A stretch of 64,000 nucleotides of DNA, taken from contig NZ_OY782759.1 of assembly GCF_963678195.1 (NCBI RefSeq), positions 1,798,001 to 1,862,000 of the forward strand, written 5' to 3'. Numbering within the stretch: the first letter of the stretch is position 1; each line of letters begins with the position of its first letter. Both the position numbers and the translations under genes were made by a program. The DNA is from an uncultured Hyphomonas sp. (GTDB lineage Bacteria > Pseudomonadota > Alphaproteobacteria > Caulobacterales > Hyphomonadaceae). The notes beneath the pieces are model-generated. The model did no database searches, was not told where the DNA came from, and was given only the letters and a program-made list of their open reading frames with translations. Shown in pieces: positions 55,219 to 63,883 of this stretch.

Positions 55219-55959
55219 ATGTTTGGTCTGAAATCCTCCCGGAAGGGCTTCGCGGCGGCGTTGGTTATGGCCGGTGCCATGCTGACGTTCGCAGGGTGCG
55301 CCTCAGCAGAGCCGGCCGCCGGCTTCCAGCCTGATCCGGCGCGAACAGCTGTGCTGATCACCGATCCGCAGAATGACTTCATGAGCGAAAAAGGCGCTGC
55401 CTGGGGGCTCGTGAAGGGTAATGTGGAACGCCTGCACACCCGTGAGAATATCGCGAAGCTGATTGCGTCTGCCAAGTCGGAAGATGTGCCGTTGTTCATC
55501 AGTCCGCACTTCTATTTCCCGCAGGATGGCGGCTGGCTGGCGCGCGGGCCGATCCAGCAGACCCTGCACGACATTCATATGTTCGAAGTTGCCGGGCCGG
55601 TGGACTATTCAAAGATCGCTGGCACAGGCGCGGATTTTTATGGTCCGCTGAAACCCGCCATTCTGGATGGGGAAACCGTGATCGTTTCGCCGCACAAGAT
55701 CTATGGACCGGAGTCAAACGATCTCGTGATGCAGCTGCGCAAGCATGGCATCGATACGGTGATTATGGGCGGCTTTGCAGCCAATCTTTGTACGGATTCC
55801 CATATGCGGGAACTGGTCGAGCAGGGCTTCAATGTCGTCATGGTGGAAGATGCTGTCGGCGCGCCGGGCGAAGAAGCCTATGACGCGGCGCTCCTGAATT
55901 ATTCCATGATCGCGAATGCCGTCTGGACGACGGATGAGGCTGTCGCGTTCCTGAAATAG
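55219..55959 (+). CDS. isochorismatase-family cysteine hydrolase, exported
   Basis: A 246-residue protein with an N-terminal export signal (about 1-27, ending LTFAGC, a possible lipobox) and an isochorismatase fold. The Asp/Lys/Cys triad is visible: D49 in LITDPQNDF, lysine in SPHKIYG and cysteine in ANLCTDSHMRELVE. Family members cleave amides or vinyl ethers, and most are cytoplasmic, so the export signal is unusual. ATG 55219 has AAAGGAGA upstream. Likely controlled by the divergent LysR. Confidence 0.88.
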   Translation: MFGLKSSRKGFAAALVMAGAMLTFAGCASAEPAAGFQPDPARTAVLITDPQNDFMSEKGAAWGLVKGNVERLHTRENIAKLIASAKSEDVPLFISPHFYFPQDGGWLARGPIQQTLHDIHMFEVAGPVDYSKIAGTGADFYGPLKPAILDGETVIVSPHKIYGPESNDLVMQLRKHGIDTVIMGGFAANLCTDSHMRELVEQGFNVVMVEDAVGAPGEEAYDAALLNYSMIANAVWTTDEAVAFLK

Positions 55960-55975
55960 GAGTTGCAGCCGCTGG

Positions 55976-56008
55976 CGGCCCGGGTGCTTTCCCGCCCGGG
56001 CCGTTTTT
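55976..56008 (+). terminator. rho-independent terminator of the isochorismatase-like gene
   Basis: A perfect nine-base GC stem (55976-55984 with 55995-56003), ten-base loop, then TTTTT at 56004-56008. Confidence 0.9.
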
Positions 56009-56013
56009 GCGCA

Positions 56014-57561
56014 TCAGACGATGCGGCTGTCCTTCTTGCCCCAGTAGCGGTCACGGATGAGGCGTTTGTAGAGCTTGCCGGTCGGGTGGCGCGGCAGTTC
56101 GGGGTCGAAGTCGATGCTCTTGGGGCATTTGATCTTTGACAGGTTCGCCTGCGCGAATTCCATCAGTTCGGCAGCCAGTTCCTCGGAAGGGGCAATGCCC
56201 GGCATGGGCTGGATGACGGCCTTCACGGACTCGCCGAACTCTTCATCCGGCACGCCGATCACGGCCACATCGGCCACTTTCGGGTGGGTGATCATGATGT
56301 TTTCGCATTCCTGCGGATAGATGTTCACGCCGCCGGAGATGATCATGAACGCCTTGCGGTCGGTCAGGTAGAGATAGCCGTCTTCGTCCAGCTTGCCGAC
56401 ATCGCCGAGGGACGACCAGTCCTTGTGCTTCGGGTTCAGGGCGGCTTCGTTCTTGTCCGGCGAGTTGTGATAGTTCGGCGGCGTGGTGCCGGCGAAATAG
56501 ACCTGGCCTTCCTCGCCGACCGGTACTTCTTCGCCTTCCTCGTCGCAGATCTTCACCTCGCCATAAACGGCCTTGCCGACGGTGCCCTTGTGGGTCAGCC
56601 ATTCCGGGCTCTTTGCCCAGGTCATGCCATTGCCTTCGGACCCGGCATAATATTCGTCGATGATGGGGCCCCACCATTCGATCATCTGTTCCTTGACCGG
56701 CACCGGGCAAGGCGCCGCCGCGTGGACAACCCATTTCAGGCTGGACACGTCGTATTTCCTGCGGACCTCTTCAGGCAGCTTGAGCAGCTTCACGAACATG
56801 GTCGGCACCATCTGCATGTGCGTGACCTTGTGCTTCTCGATATTGGCGAGCAGTGATTCCGCGTCGAACTTTTCCATGATGACCAGCGTGGCGCCGAGCT
56901 TCATGAAAGTCATGCAGTAGCGCAGCGGGGCGGCATGGTAGAGCGGGGCGGGCGACAGGTAGACGCTGTCCGTTCCTGCGCCGGAGAAGGCTTGCAGGAT
57001 CTGGATAAGCACATTCGTGTCGTCGATCGGTGTGTCGGGCTCCAGCGGCGGGCGGATGCCTTTCGGCCGGCCGGTGGTGCCGGAAGAGTAGAGCATATCC
57101 GTGCCGGCCGTCTGATCCGCGATCGGCGTTTCCGGGAACTCGCCCCGAAGCTGTTCCAGCGGTGCGAAGCCGGGCATCGGACCGTCGATGGACCAGTAAT
57201 GCTCGAGATTGGTGAGGGCCTTCACCTCCTCGGCGACCGCGCGTTTGGACGCGCCTGCGATGAAGAGTTTCGCGCCGGAGTCCGACAGGATGTATTCTAC
57301 TTCCGGGGCCGTCAGGCGCGAGGAGATGGCGACATAGTAGAGCCCCGCGCGCTGCGCGCCCCAGCAGATCTCGAAATAGCGCGGCGAGTTCTCGGCAAAC
57401 AGCGCGATCGTGTCGCCTGGCTTGCAACCGGCGCCGCGCAGGGCGTGGGCGACCTGGTTGGAGCGTGCTTCCAGCTGGCCATAGGTGACGGTCTCACCTG
57501 AGCCAGCCATGATGTAGGCGGGCTTGTCCGGATTGGTCTTGGCGTGGTGATGGGGATGCAT
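56014..57561 (-). CDS. AMP-dependent acyl-CoA synthetase
   Basis: A 515-residue adenylating enzyme that activates a carboxylic acid as CoA thioester. The P-loop is MLYSSGTTGRPKGI, the A5-like motif is YYAGSEGNGM, the hinge is YLYLTDRKAFMIISGG and the C-terminal lysine is in HPTGKLYKR. The family includes fatty-acyl, bile acid and aromatic CoA ligases; the substrate is not clear. It is next to enoyl-CoA hydratase, MaoC and SDR genes that suggest lipid or steroid-like side-chain breakdown. Confidence 0.92.
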   Translation of the reverse strand: MHPHHHAKTNPDKPAYIMAGSGETVTYGQLEARSNQVAHALRGAGCKPGDTIALFAENSPRYFEICWGAQRAGLYYVAISSRLTAPEVEYILSDSGAKLFIAGASKRAVAEEVKALTNLEHYWSIDGPMPGFAPLEQLRGEFPETPIADQTAGTDMLYSSGTTGRPKGIRPPLEPDTPIDDTNVLIQILQAFSGAGTDSVYLSPAPLYHAAPLRYCMTFMKLGATLVIMEKFDAESLLANIEKHKVTHMQMVPTMFVKLLKLPEEVRRKYDVSSLKWVVHAAAPCPVPVKEQMIEWWGPIIDEYYAGSEGNGMTWAKSPEWLTHKGTVGKAVYGEVKICDEEGEEVPVGEEGQVYFAGTTPPNYHNSPDKNEAALNPKHKDWSSLGDVGKLDEDGYLYLTDRKAFMIISGGVNIYPQECENIMITHPKVADVAVIGVPDEEFGESVKAVIQPMPGIAPSEELAAELMEFAQANLSKIKCPKSIDFDPELPRHPTGKLYKRLIRDRYWGKKDSRIV

Positions 57562-57674
57562 TCCGGTGTCTCCTCACGAATTCCGGGGGCACTTGTGACC
57601 GGCCCCTTCAGAATAGTCAGGCGTGACCATACTCACACTGGCGGTGGCGTCCACCGGAGACGTAGCGGAAAGCG

Positions 57675-58259
57675 TCAGAACTGCCGCAGCCAGTAAGCCA
57701 TCGTGTGGTTGACCTCCGGCCCGCCAGCCTGTTCCGGCCAGGTGAAGTATGCGGTCATACCGGGCAGTTTGTGGTAGCCGCGGGCCTGCCAGAAGGCGTC
57801 GAGCGGGGAGTAGTCTGCTGGCCGTTGCGGATGGTCTTCCGGCCGCTCCACGGCGCAGAAGCAGGCGCGCTTGTAGCCATGAGCAATGGCATGGGCTTCG
57901 CGGGCGTCGAAGAAGGCGTGCCCGATTCCCTTGCCTCGCCAGTCAGGCAACAGGACGGACTCCCCGAAATAGAAGGTCGTCGGCAGTTCGTAGCCCGCGG
58001 CGCTCAGCGGCAATGCAAACTCGGCGTGCTGGTCGTCCATGCCGGAACCTGTGGCGCATCCGACGACCTCGCCTTCGTCTGTCTCCGCCGCGACGATGAA
58101 GGCATCCTTCGCCTTGGCGAGCTTCTGCAAATAGGTCTCCTCATAGGCCAGCGAGCCTTCATAGAGGTAGGGATAAGCTCGGAAGACGTCGATGCGCAGG
58201 CGGGCGAGCGCGGGCAGGGCCGTGTCTAGGTCTGCGCCGGAAAGCGGACGGATGTTCAC
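57675..58259 (-). CDS. GNAT N-acetyltransferase
   Basis: A 194-residue GNAT protein. The acetyl-CoA loop is VLLPDWRGKGIGHAFFDARE. The C-terminal part (DYSPLDAFWQARGYHKLPGM) is well conserved in a subgroup of unknown substrate. GTG 58259 overlaps the NTF2-like stop by four bases (GTGA), so the two are co-translated. Third or fourth gene of a minus-strand operon. Confidence 0.87.
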   Translation of the reverse strand: MNIRPLSGADLDTALPALARLRIDVFRAYPYLYEGSLAYEETYLQKLAKAKDAFIVAAETDEGEVVGCATGSGMDDQHAEFALPLSAAGYELPTTFYFGESVLLPDWRGKGIGHAFFDAREAHAIAHGYKRACFCAVERPEDHPQRPADYSPLDAFWQARGYHKLPGMTAYFTWPEQAGGPEVNHTMAYWLRQF

Positions 58260-58657
58260 GAGACCTGCCGGATCCACTCGCTGAGATTGTAGTAGGTCGT
58301 GACGCGCCGGATGAAGCCATCCTCGACCTCGAAGAAGGCTCCGGCGGGCAGGCGATAGCGCTGCCCATGCGCCGGTGGCAGGTCGCCATCGGTGGTCTTG
58401 TAGATGCCGTTGACGATGAACTCGGCCGCGGCGCGCAGCTCGTTGCGGGACACCATGACCGCCATATCGGTCAGCTGCTCGCTGTAGCAGGTGTCCATAT
58501 GGGCAAGGAATTCGCGGAACCGGTCCTTGCCGCCACGGGCATTGCCCTCGTTCACATCGTGGCGGACATCCTCGGCCAGGCAGGCGAGCATGCCTTCCCA
58601 GTCTACCGCATTGAAGGCTTCGTAGTAGCGGTGAATGAGGGCTTCGGTGTCAGTCAT
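58256..58657 (-). CDS. SnoaL/NTF2-like protein (ketosteroid isomerase-related)
   Basis: A 133-residue cone-shaped NTF2 fold protein: LIHRYYEAFNAVDWEGMLAC at the start, then DVRHDVNEGNARGGKDRF and a C-terminal sheet. Relatives include ketosteroid isomerase-like enzymes of unknown role. ATG 58657 overlaps the sterol desaturase stop by eight bases. Its place between a sterol-desaturase-family gene and a GNAT gene suggests a small-molecule role. Confidence 0.85.
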   Translation of the reverse strand: MTDTEALIHRYYEAFNAVDWEGMLACLAEDVRHDVNEGNARGGKDRFREFLAHMDTCYSEQLTDMAVMVSRNELRAAAEFIVNGIYKTTDGDLPPAHGQRYRLPAGAFFEVEDGFIRRVTTYYNLSEWIRQVS

Positions 58658-59582
58658 TGGGCAGTCCCCGCTGTCCTGCCTGGTCGGGGTGGGCGTCGAC
58701 ATAGGCGCGCTTCAGCTCGACCGAGCGGTTGTGGTGGCCATCCGGGCTCCAGCCCGGTGCGTTGATCATGCGGCCGAACCATTTGTCCGGCCGGACCCCA
58801 TCGCTCGCGCAGTCCCGCATCAGGGCAAAGAATTCGTGGAAGGCCACGGTGAAGGGATTGTAGGAGCCGACAGGTTTGACGATCCCGTAGACCGGTTTGT
58901 CCGCGTCCAGTTCCGGAACGAAGGTGCCGAACATCTTGTCCCAGATGATGAAGACCCCGGCATAATTGGTGTCGAGGTATCGCGGGTTGGTCGCGTGGTG
59001 CACCCGGTGGTGCGACGGCGTGTTCATCACCGCCTCGAACCATTTCGGCATCCGGGTGATCGCCTCTGTGTGGATCCAGAACTGGTAGAGCAGGTTCCAG
59101 CCTGCTGCGAAGCCGATCAGGTAAGGGTGGAAGCCGAGGATCACCATCGGAAGGCCAAGAATGTAGAGCCCGGTGAACGGTCCGAACCATGGCTGGCGAA
59201 GCGCGGTTGTCAGATTGTAATGCTCGGAAGAGTGGTGCGTCACATGCTCCATCCACCACCAGCGCGCCCGGTGGGCGAACCGGTGCTTCCAGTAATAGAT
59301 GAAGTCATACAGCACGAAGCAGGCCAGGAAGCTCCACCAGGTATAGGGCAGGGTGAACACCCGGTAGGGCCAGGCAACGATCAGTAGCCAGAAGAAGAGC
59401 GTCGCGGTCAGCGTATTCACGACGACATTGCCGATGCCCATCGCCAGCGAGGTGAAGGCGTCTTTCGTTTCATACCGGCCATGGAATCGCCCGGTCTTCA
59501 CGCCCCACCATTCCAGGGCAACGGACAGCACGAAGAAAGGCGCCGCATAGGTCGTGACGGGGGGGAAGTCGTGAAATTCCAT
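58650..59582 (-). CDS. sterol desaturase/fatty acid hydroxylase family protein
   Basis: A 310-residue membrane di-iron oxygenase. Histidine clusters are complete: HRFAH, HVTHH and HHRVHH with a distal histidine, embedded among four or five helices (first two about 10-30 and 50-75). It could hydroxylate or desaturate a lipid, hopanoid or sterol-like compound. The longer open frame upstream is antisense to the amidohydrolase coding sense. It starts 14 bases after the amidohydrolase stop and overlaps the next gene. Confidence 0.92.
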   Translation of the reverse strand: MEFHDFPPVTTYAAPFFVLSVALEWWGVKTGRFHGRYETKDAFTSLAMGIGNVVVNTLTATLFFWLLIVAWPYRVFTLPYTWWSFLACFVLYDFIYYWKHRFAHRARWWWMEHVTHHSSEHYNLTTALRQPWFGPFTGLYILGLPMVILGFHPYLIGFAAGWNLLYQFWIHTEAITRMPKWFEAVMNTPSHHRVHHATNPRYLDTNYAGVFIIWDKMFGTFVPELDADKPVYGIVKPVGSYNPFTVAFHEFFALMRDCASDGVRPDKWFGRMINAPGWSPDGHHNRSVELKRAYVDAHPDQAGQRGLPND

Positions 59583-59596
59583 AGGATACCGCCGGA

Positions 59597-60904
59597 CTAG
59601 AGCGCGTCGCCCTGGGCTTTTCCGCCAACCTTGTAGGCGACGCCTTCCTTCATCACGAAGTCTACATCGCTGAGGATGGACATGTCTGCCAGCGGATCGC
59701 CTTTGACGGCCACGAAATCTGCGGAGCAGCCGACATCCACACACCCAACGACTCCCGCTTTGCCGAGCGCGTCGGCGGCATTCACCGTCGCAGCCTGCAG
59801 CGCCTGCATCGGCGTCATGCCGAAGGTGACCATGCGCGAGAACTGGTTGCCGTTGAGGCCATGCGGATAGACGCCGGCGTCGGAGCCGAACACCATCTTC
59901 ACCCCGGCCTTCACGGCGCGGGTGAAGCTGTCGCGCTGGATCTTCGAGATCGAGCGCTCCTTGTCCAGCGACTCCTGGAGCACGCCGTTCTTCGCGCCTT
60001 CGGAGAGGGTGTATTCGGTATTGTAGATGTCCATGGACAGCCAGGTGCCGTGCGCCTTGGCGAGTTCGATTGTTTCGTCGTCGAGGATTGAGGCATGCTC
60101 GACCGTGTCGATGCCTGCGAGGATGGCATTCCTGATGCCGACCGTGCCGTGCGCGTGGCTGGCGATCTTCAGGCCGCGGGCGTGGGCCTCTTCCGCTGCC
60201 GCCGTCAGTTCTTCCAGCGTGCCCTGAGCCGCGCCGAGCGCCGTGCCCTTGGAGAAGACGCCGCCGGTGGAGCAGGTCTTGATGAGGTCGACGCCATACT
60301 TGATGTTCTCGCGCACCTTCGCCCGGAATTCCCACGGGCCGGTCGCGACGCCTTCGCCGGTCAGGTGGTATTCGGATGGCAGCAGGTTGTTGTCCGAGCA
60401 GTGCCCGCCGACAATGCCGACCGGTGGGCCGGAGACATACATGCGCGGGCCGGGCACGTCACCTTCATTGATCGCATCGCGAAGGGCGACGTCGCCATAG
60501 GATTCGGCGCCGACATTGCGAACGGTGGTGAAACCGGCGAGCAGGGTGAGCTTGGCATTCTTGACCCCGGTGATCGCCATCCGCTCGTCCGAGAAGGAGA
60601 GGGACTCATAGGGCGGGTCATCGGCATCGCCCGTCAGGTGGACGTGCATGTCGATGAAGCCGGGCATCAGGGTCGATCCGCTGCCGAATTCGATGACATT
60701 CCCGCTTCTCGGGGCCTTCAGGGTGGATTTCGTGCCTCTGGCCGTGATCTTGCCATCCGTAATCATAAAGGCTGCGTTGCGGATCACTTTGCCATCTGCC
60801 GGGTCGATAAACCGGTCTGCCGAGACATATGTGGTTTCGGCCAGGGCCGGGGCGGCGACGGCCGAAGCAATTGCAAGCGCGGCGAAGGCGGGCGTCAGTC
60901 TCAT
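59597..60904 (-). CDS. secreted metal-dependent amidohydrolase
   Basis: A 435-residue protein with a signal peptide (1-22, APALA) and an amidohydrolase barrel. Metal ligands are visible: HVHL in GFIDMHVHLTG, KIASHAHG, DTVEHASIL and the aspartate in FGSDAGVYPHG. The group resembles secreted imidazolonepropionase-like or Xaa-Pro/Arg dipeptidases; the substrate is unclear. ATG 60904 has AGGA upstream. First gene of the operon with the sterol desaturase. Confidence 0.92.
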   Translation of the reverse strand: MRLTPAFAALAIASAVAAPALAETTYVSADRFIDPADGKVIRNAAFMITDGKITARGTKSTLKAPRSGNVIEFGSGSTLMPGFIDMHVHLTGDADDPPYESLSFSDERMAITGVKNAKLTLLAGFTTVRNVGAESYGDVALRDAINEGDVPGPRMYVSGPPVGIVGGHCSDNNLLPSEYHLTGEGVATGPWEFRAKVRENIKYGVDLIKTCSTGGVFSKGTALGAAQGTLEELTAAAEEAHARGLKIASHAHGTVGIRNAILAGIDTVEHASILDDETIELAKAHGTWLSMDIYNTEYTLSEGAKNGVLQESLDKERSISKIQRDSFTRAVKAGVKMVFGSDAGVYPHGLNGNQFSRMVTFGMTPMQALQAATVNAADALGKAGVVGCVDVGCSADFVAVKGDPLADMSILSDVDFVMKEGVAYKVGGKAQGDAL

Positions 60905-61088
60905 GAGGGGCGGTCCTGTGCTGGCGAACTGAAATTCAACCGGACTATCCTGTCCGTTCATGCGCTGCGTCAAGCGGGTGACGCTGCGGCGCCTGTCCAG
61001 CCCGGCCGGGCGATTGCGCTTGCTGACCGCTTGACGAACCCTGCGGAACCCCGCCTCACTGGCCTCTGAAGCAAAAGGGAGATCGGCC

Positions 61089-62009
61089 ATGGCCGCTACG
61101 GCGCTCAAGACATTCGAGGAAATCAAGCTGGAGAAGGAAGATGGCATCGCCATCCTGACCCTTCACCGGCCAGAGAAAATGAACGCCTTCACAGGCAAGA
61201 TGATGCAGGAAATGATCGAGGCCTTCGACATCACCGACGCAGACGACGATGTGCGTGTCGTGATCGTGACGGGGCATGGCGACCGGGCCTTCTGTGCCGG
61301 GGCAGACCTGTCGGCCGGCGCCAAGACTTTCGACTATGACAAGCGTTCGGGCGACGGTGAGGCTGGCCGTACCGCCAGCGAAGATATCCAGCGCGACGGC
61401 GGCGGACGCGTAACACTGCGCATCTTCAACAGCCTGAAGCCGGTGATCGGTGCCATCAATGGCGCGGCCGTCGGCATCGGCGTGACCATGCAGCTGCCGA
61501 TGGACATCCGCCTGGCCGCCGATAACGCCCGTTTCGGCTTCGTGTTCAACCGTCGGGGTATCAATCCGGAGGCGGCCTCTTCCTACTTCCTGCCGCGGCT
61601 TGTCGGCATCCAGCAGGCGCTGGACTGGTGCTACACCGGCCGGATCTTCCCGGCGCAGGAAGCGCTCGATGCAGGCTTCGTGAAGGCCGTCTATCCGCAG
61701 GCAGAGCTTCTGGACAAGGCAAAGGAGCTGGCACGTGAGATTGCGGACAACACCGCCGCTGTTTCCACGACACTGACCCGTCACATGATGTGGCGCATGC
61801 TGGGCGCAAGCCATCCGATGGAAGCGCACATTGTCGACTCCGCCGCGATCTATTCGCGCGGCAAGACCGAAGACGCCCGCGAAGGCGTGATGAGCTTCCT
61901 TGAGAAGCGCCAGCCGACCTATCCGGTGAAAGTATCCGACGGCATGCCGAGCTTCTTCCCTTGGTGGGAGGAGCCGGAATTCAAATGGATTGGCGGGGAT
62001 GGCTCGTGA
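61089..62009 (+). CDS. enoyl-CoA hydratase/isomerase
   Basis: A crotonase-family enzyme of 306 residues. The oxyanion loop is HGDRAFCAGADL and INGAAVGIGVTMQLPMD carries the second. The conserved acidic catalytic region appears as FGFVFNRRGINPEAASSYFL. It is longer than the usual 260 residues because of a C-terminal extension (KVSDGMPSFFPWWEEPEF). Its stop overlaps the hydrolase start by four bases. Confidence 0.92.
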   Translation: MAATALKTFEEIKLEKEDGIAILTLHRPEKMNAFTGKMMQEMIEAFDITDADDDVRVVIVTGHGDRAFCAGADLSAGAKTFDYDKRSGDGEAGRTASEDIQRDGGGRVTLRIFNSLKPVIGAINGAAVGIGVTMQLPMDIRLAADNARFGFVFNRRGINPEAASSYFLPRLVGIQQALDWCYTGRIFPAQEALDAGFVKAVYPQAELLDKAKELAREIADNTAAVSTTLTRHMMWRMLGASHPMEAHIVDSAAIYSRGKTEDAREGVMSFLEKRQPTYPVKVSDGMPSFFPWWEEPEFKWIGGDGS

Positions 62010-62977
62010 GCGATCAGCATTTCGAGTTCGTAAAGACGAATGGCGTCACGCTGCGCGTGGCGACTGCCGGGGACGGGCCGCTTGTCGTGCTCGTCCACGG
62101 CTTTCCCGAAAGCTGGTATTCCTGGCGCCACCAGATCAAGGCGCTGAGCGAGGCCGGCTACCGGGTCGCTGCGCCGGATGTGCGCGGCTATGGCGAATCT
62201 GATCGGCCAGAGGCGATCGAGACGTATGACCTCGAAAGCCTGACGGGCGACATTGCCGGCATTGCCGAAGTCCTGTCGCCCGGAGAGAAAGCGGTTGTCG
62301 TCGGACATGACTGGGGCGCCCCGATTGCGTGGAACACGGCCCGTCTGCATGCGGACAAGTTCCGTGCGGTCGCTGGCCTTTCCGTACCATACCTGCCGAT
62401 GGGCGACGTCATGTTCCTGGACATGGTGCACAAAGTGTTCACGGAACGAGGTCTGTTCTTCTATCAGGTCTACTTCCAGGATATCGGCCCGCCGGAAGCG
62501 GAGCTGGAAGCAGATCCTGCCGCGACCATCCGGAAATTTTACTATGCGATTTCCGGCGATGCACCCGATGGCACCTGGCCGACGGACAAGAAACATGGCG
62601 ATACGCTGCTGCACCGCCTGCCGGAGCCGCCTGCACCGCTGCCCTGGCTGAGTGAGGAAGACATCGCCTATTACGACAGCCAGTTCCGTAAATCCGGCTT
62701 TCGCGGTCCGCTGAACCGTTACCGCAATCATGCGCGCGACTATGCGTTCCTGAAGAACCATCCGGCCAATCCGGTGATCCAGCAGCCATCGCTGTTCATC
62801 GGTGGAACGAAGGACCTGGTACTGAAAATGTTCCAGGGAGACTTCGTTGCGGCGATGAAGCCGAACCTGGCAGACCTTCGCGGTTGTCACCTGCTGGAGG
62901 GCTGTGGCCACTGGACCCAGCAGGAGCGCCCGGAAGAAGTGAACCGCTATCTGATCGACTGGTTGGGCGGGCTGTAA
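62006..62977 (+). CDS. alpha/beta hydrolase, epoxide hydrolase-like
   Basis: The 323-residue product has HGFPESWYSW (oxyanion), nucleophile aspartate in GHDWGAPIAW, acid in GGTKDLVL and histidine in GCGHWTQQE. This is the soluble epoxide hydrolase pattern, in which the aspartate attacks the ring. GTG 62006 overlaps the enoyl-CoA hydratase stop (GTGA), so both proteins are made together. Together they could open and break down an epoxidised or unsaturated lipid, which is inference. Confidence 0.92.
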   Translation: MSDQHFEFVKTNGVTLRVATAGDGPLVVLVHGFPESWYSWRHQIKALSEAGYRVAAPDVRGYGESDRPEAIETYDLESLTGDIAGIAEVLSPGEKAVVVGHDWGAPIAWNTARLHADKFRAVAGLSVPYLPMGDVMFLDMVHKVFTERGLFFYQVYFQDIGPPEAELEADPAATIRKFYYAISGDAPDGTWPTDKKHGDTLLHRLPEPPAPLPWLSEEDIAYYDSQFRKSGFRGPLNRYRNHARDYAFLKNHPANPVIQQPSLFIGGTKDLVLKMFQGDFVAAMKPNLADLRGCHLLEGCGHWTQQERPEEVNRYLIDWLGGL

Positions 62978-63008
62978 GGCCCGCCTGCCGGCACGATTTT
63001 TAATTACG

Positions 63009-63779
63009 TCAGAAGTTCACGCGGTTGGAAACGGCACCGTCCACAATCAGGTTTACCCCTGTGGTGTAGGATGAGGCCGGGCTTGCGAGGAACACGGCCG
63101 CATTGGCGATTTCTTGAGGCGTTGCGCAACGCCCTGTCGGGTTGCGCGAGTTGGCCTGCTTGAAGAATTCCGGCTGATTGGTCTCGATCATGTGCCAGAT
63201 GCCGCCCTCGAAGTAGACCATGCCCGGCGAGACGACATTGACGCGCAGGCGCTTGCCCGCGTTTTCGCGGGCGAGCCCTTTGGCGAAGTGGATGAGGGAC
63301 GCCTTGACCGGGCCATAGGAGTCCGCCCTGTCGGCCTGAGCTGCCGAAATGGACGCGATGATGATGAAGGCTGCATCGCCATGTGCCTTGGCGGCCTTGT
63401 CGAGGAAAGGCTCCGCCGCGTTGAACGCGTTCACTGCGCCCAGCACGTCCAGCTGGAAATTCTGTGTCCAGGCTTCCGGCGTGTTGCCCTGTGCCATGGC
63501 GCCGGCATTTGAAACGAGGATGTCGATACCGCCCAGTTCCACGCCGGCTTTGCGGATCCAGGATTTGAGGGCATCGGCGTCGGTAATGTCGACGGAGGCG
63601 CCGGTTGCCTTGACGCCCTTGGCCTGCAGTACTTCGACCGTCTCGGCGACCTGCTTTTCGTGGCGGGCACAGATGGCGACATTGGCGCCTTCTTTCGCGA
63701 GCGTATCAGCGATGGCGCGTCCGATGCCGCGTGTGCCACCCAGAATGACGGCGTTCTTTCCTTTGAGATGCAGATCCAT
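63009..63779 (-). CDS. short-chain dehydrogenase/reductase
   Basis: A 256-residue SDR enzyme. The dinucleotide loop is GGTRGIGRA, the NNAG-like segment is VSNAGAM, the serine is in IASISAAQ and the Tyr/Lys pair is in SYGPVKAS. A C-terminal TGVNLIVDG loop completes the classic SDR. Specificity cannot be told. It converges with the epoxide hydrolase gene. Confidence 0.93.
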   Translation of the reverse strand: MDLHLKGKNAVILGGTRGIGRAIADTLAKEGANVAICARHEKQVAETVEVLQAKGVKATGASVDITDADALKSWIRKAGVELGGIDILVSNAGAMAQGNTPEAWTQNFQLDVLGAVNAFNAAEPFLDKAAKAHGDAAFIIIASISAAQADRADSYGPVKASLIHFAKGLARENAGKRLRVNVVSPGMVYFEGGIWHMIETNQPEFFKQANSRNPTGRCATPQEIANAAVFLASPASSYTTGVNLIVDGAVSNRVNF

Positions 63780-63883
63780 TTCGGCTCCCTCCTGCGGTTA
63801 CCGGAGGAGTGTGACTGCAAAGGCCCGCGAAACCAACACCTGTCTTTACGTCGAGGCTTGCCAGCGCGCCATTCGGTTGGTTG

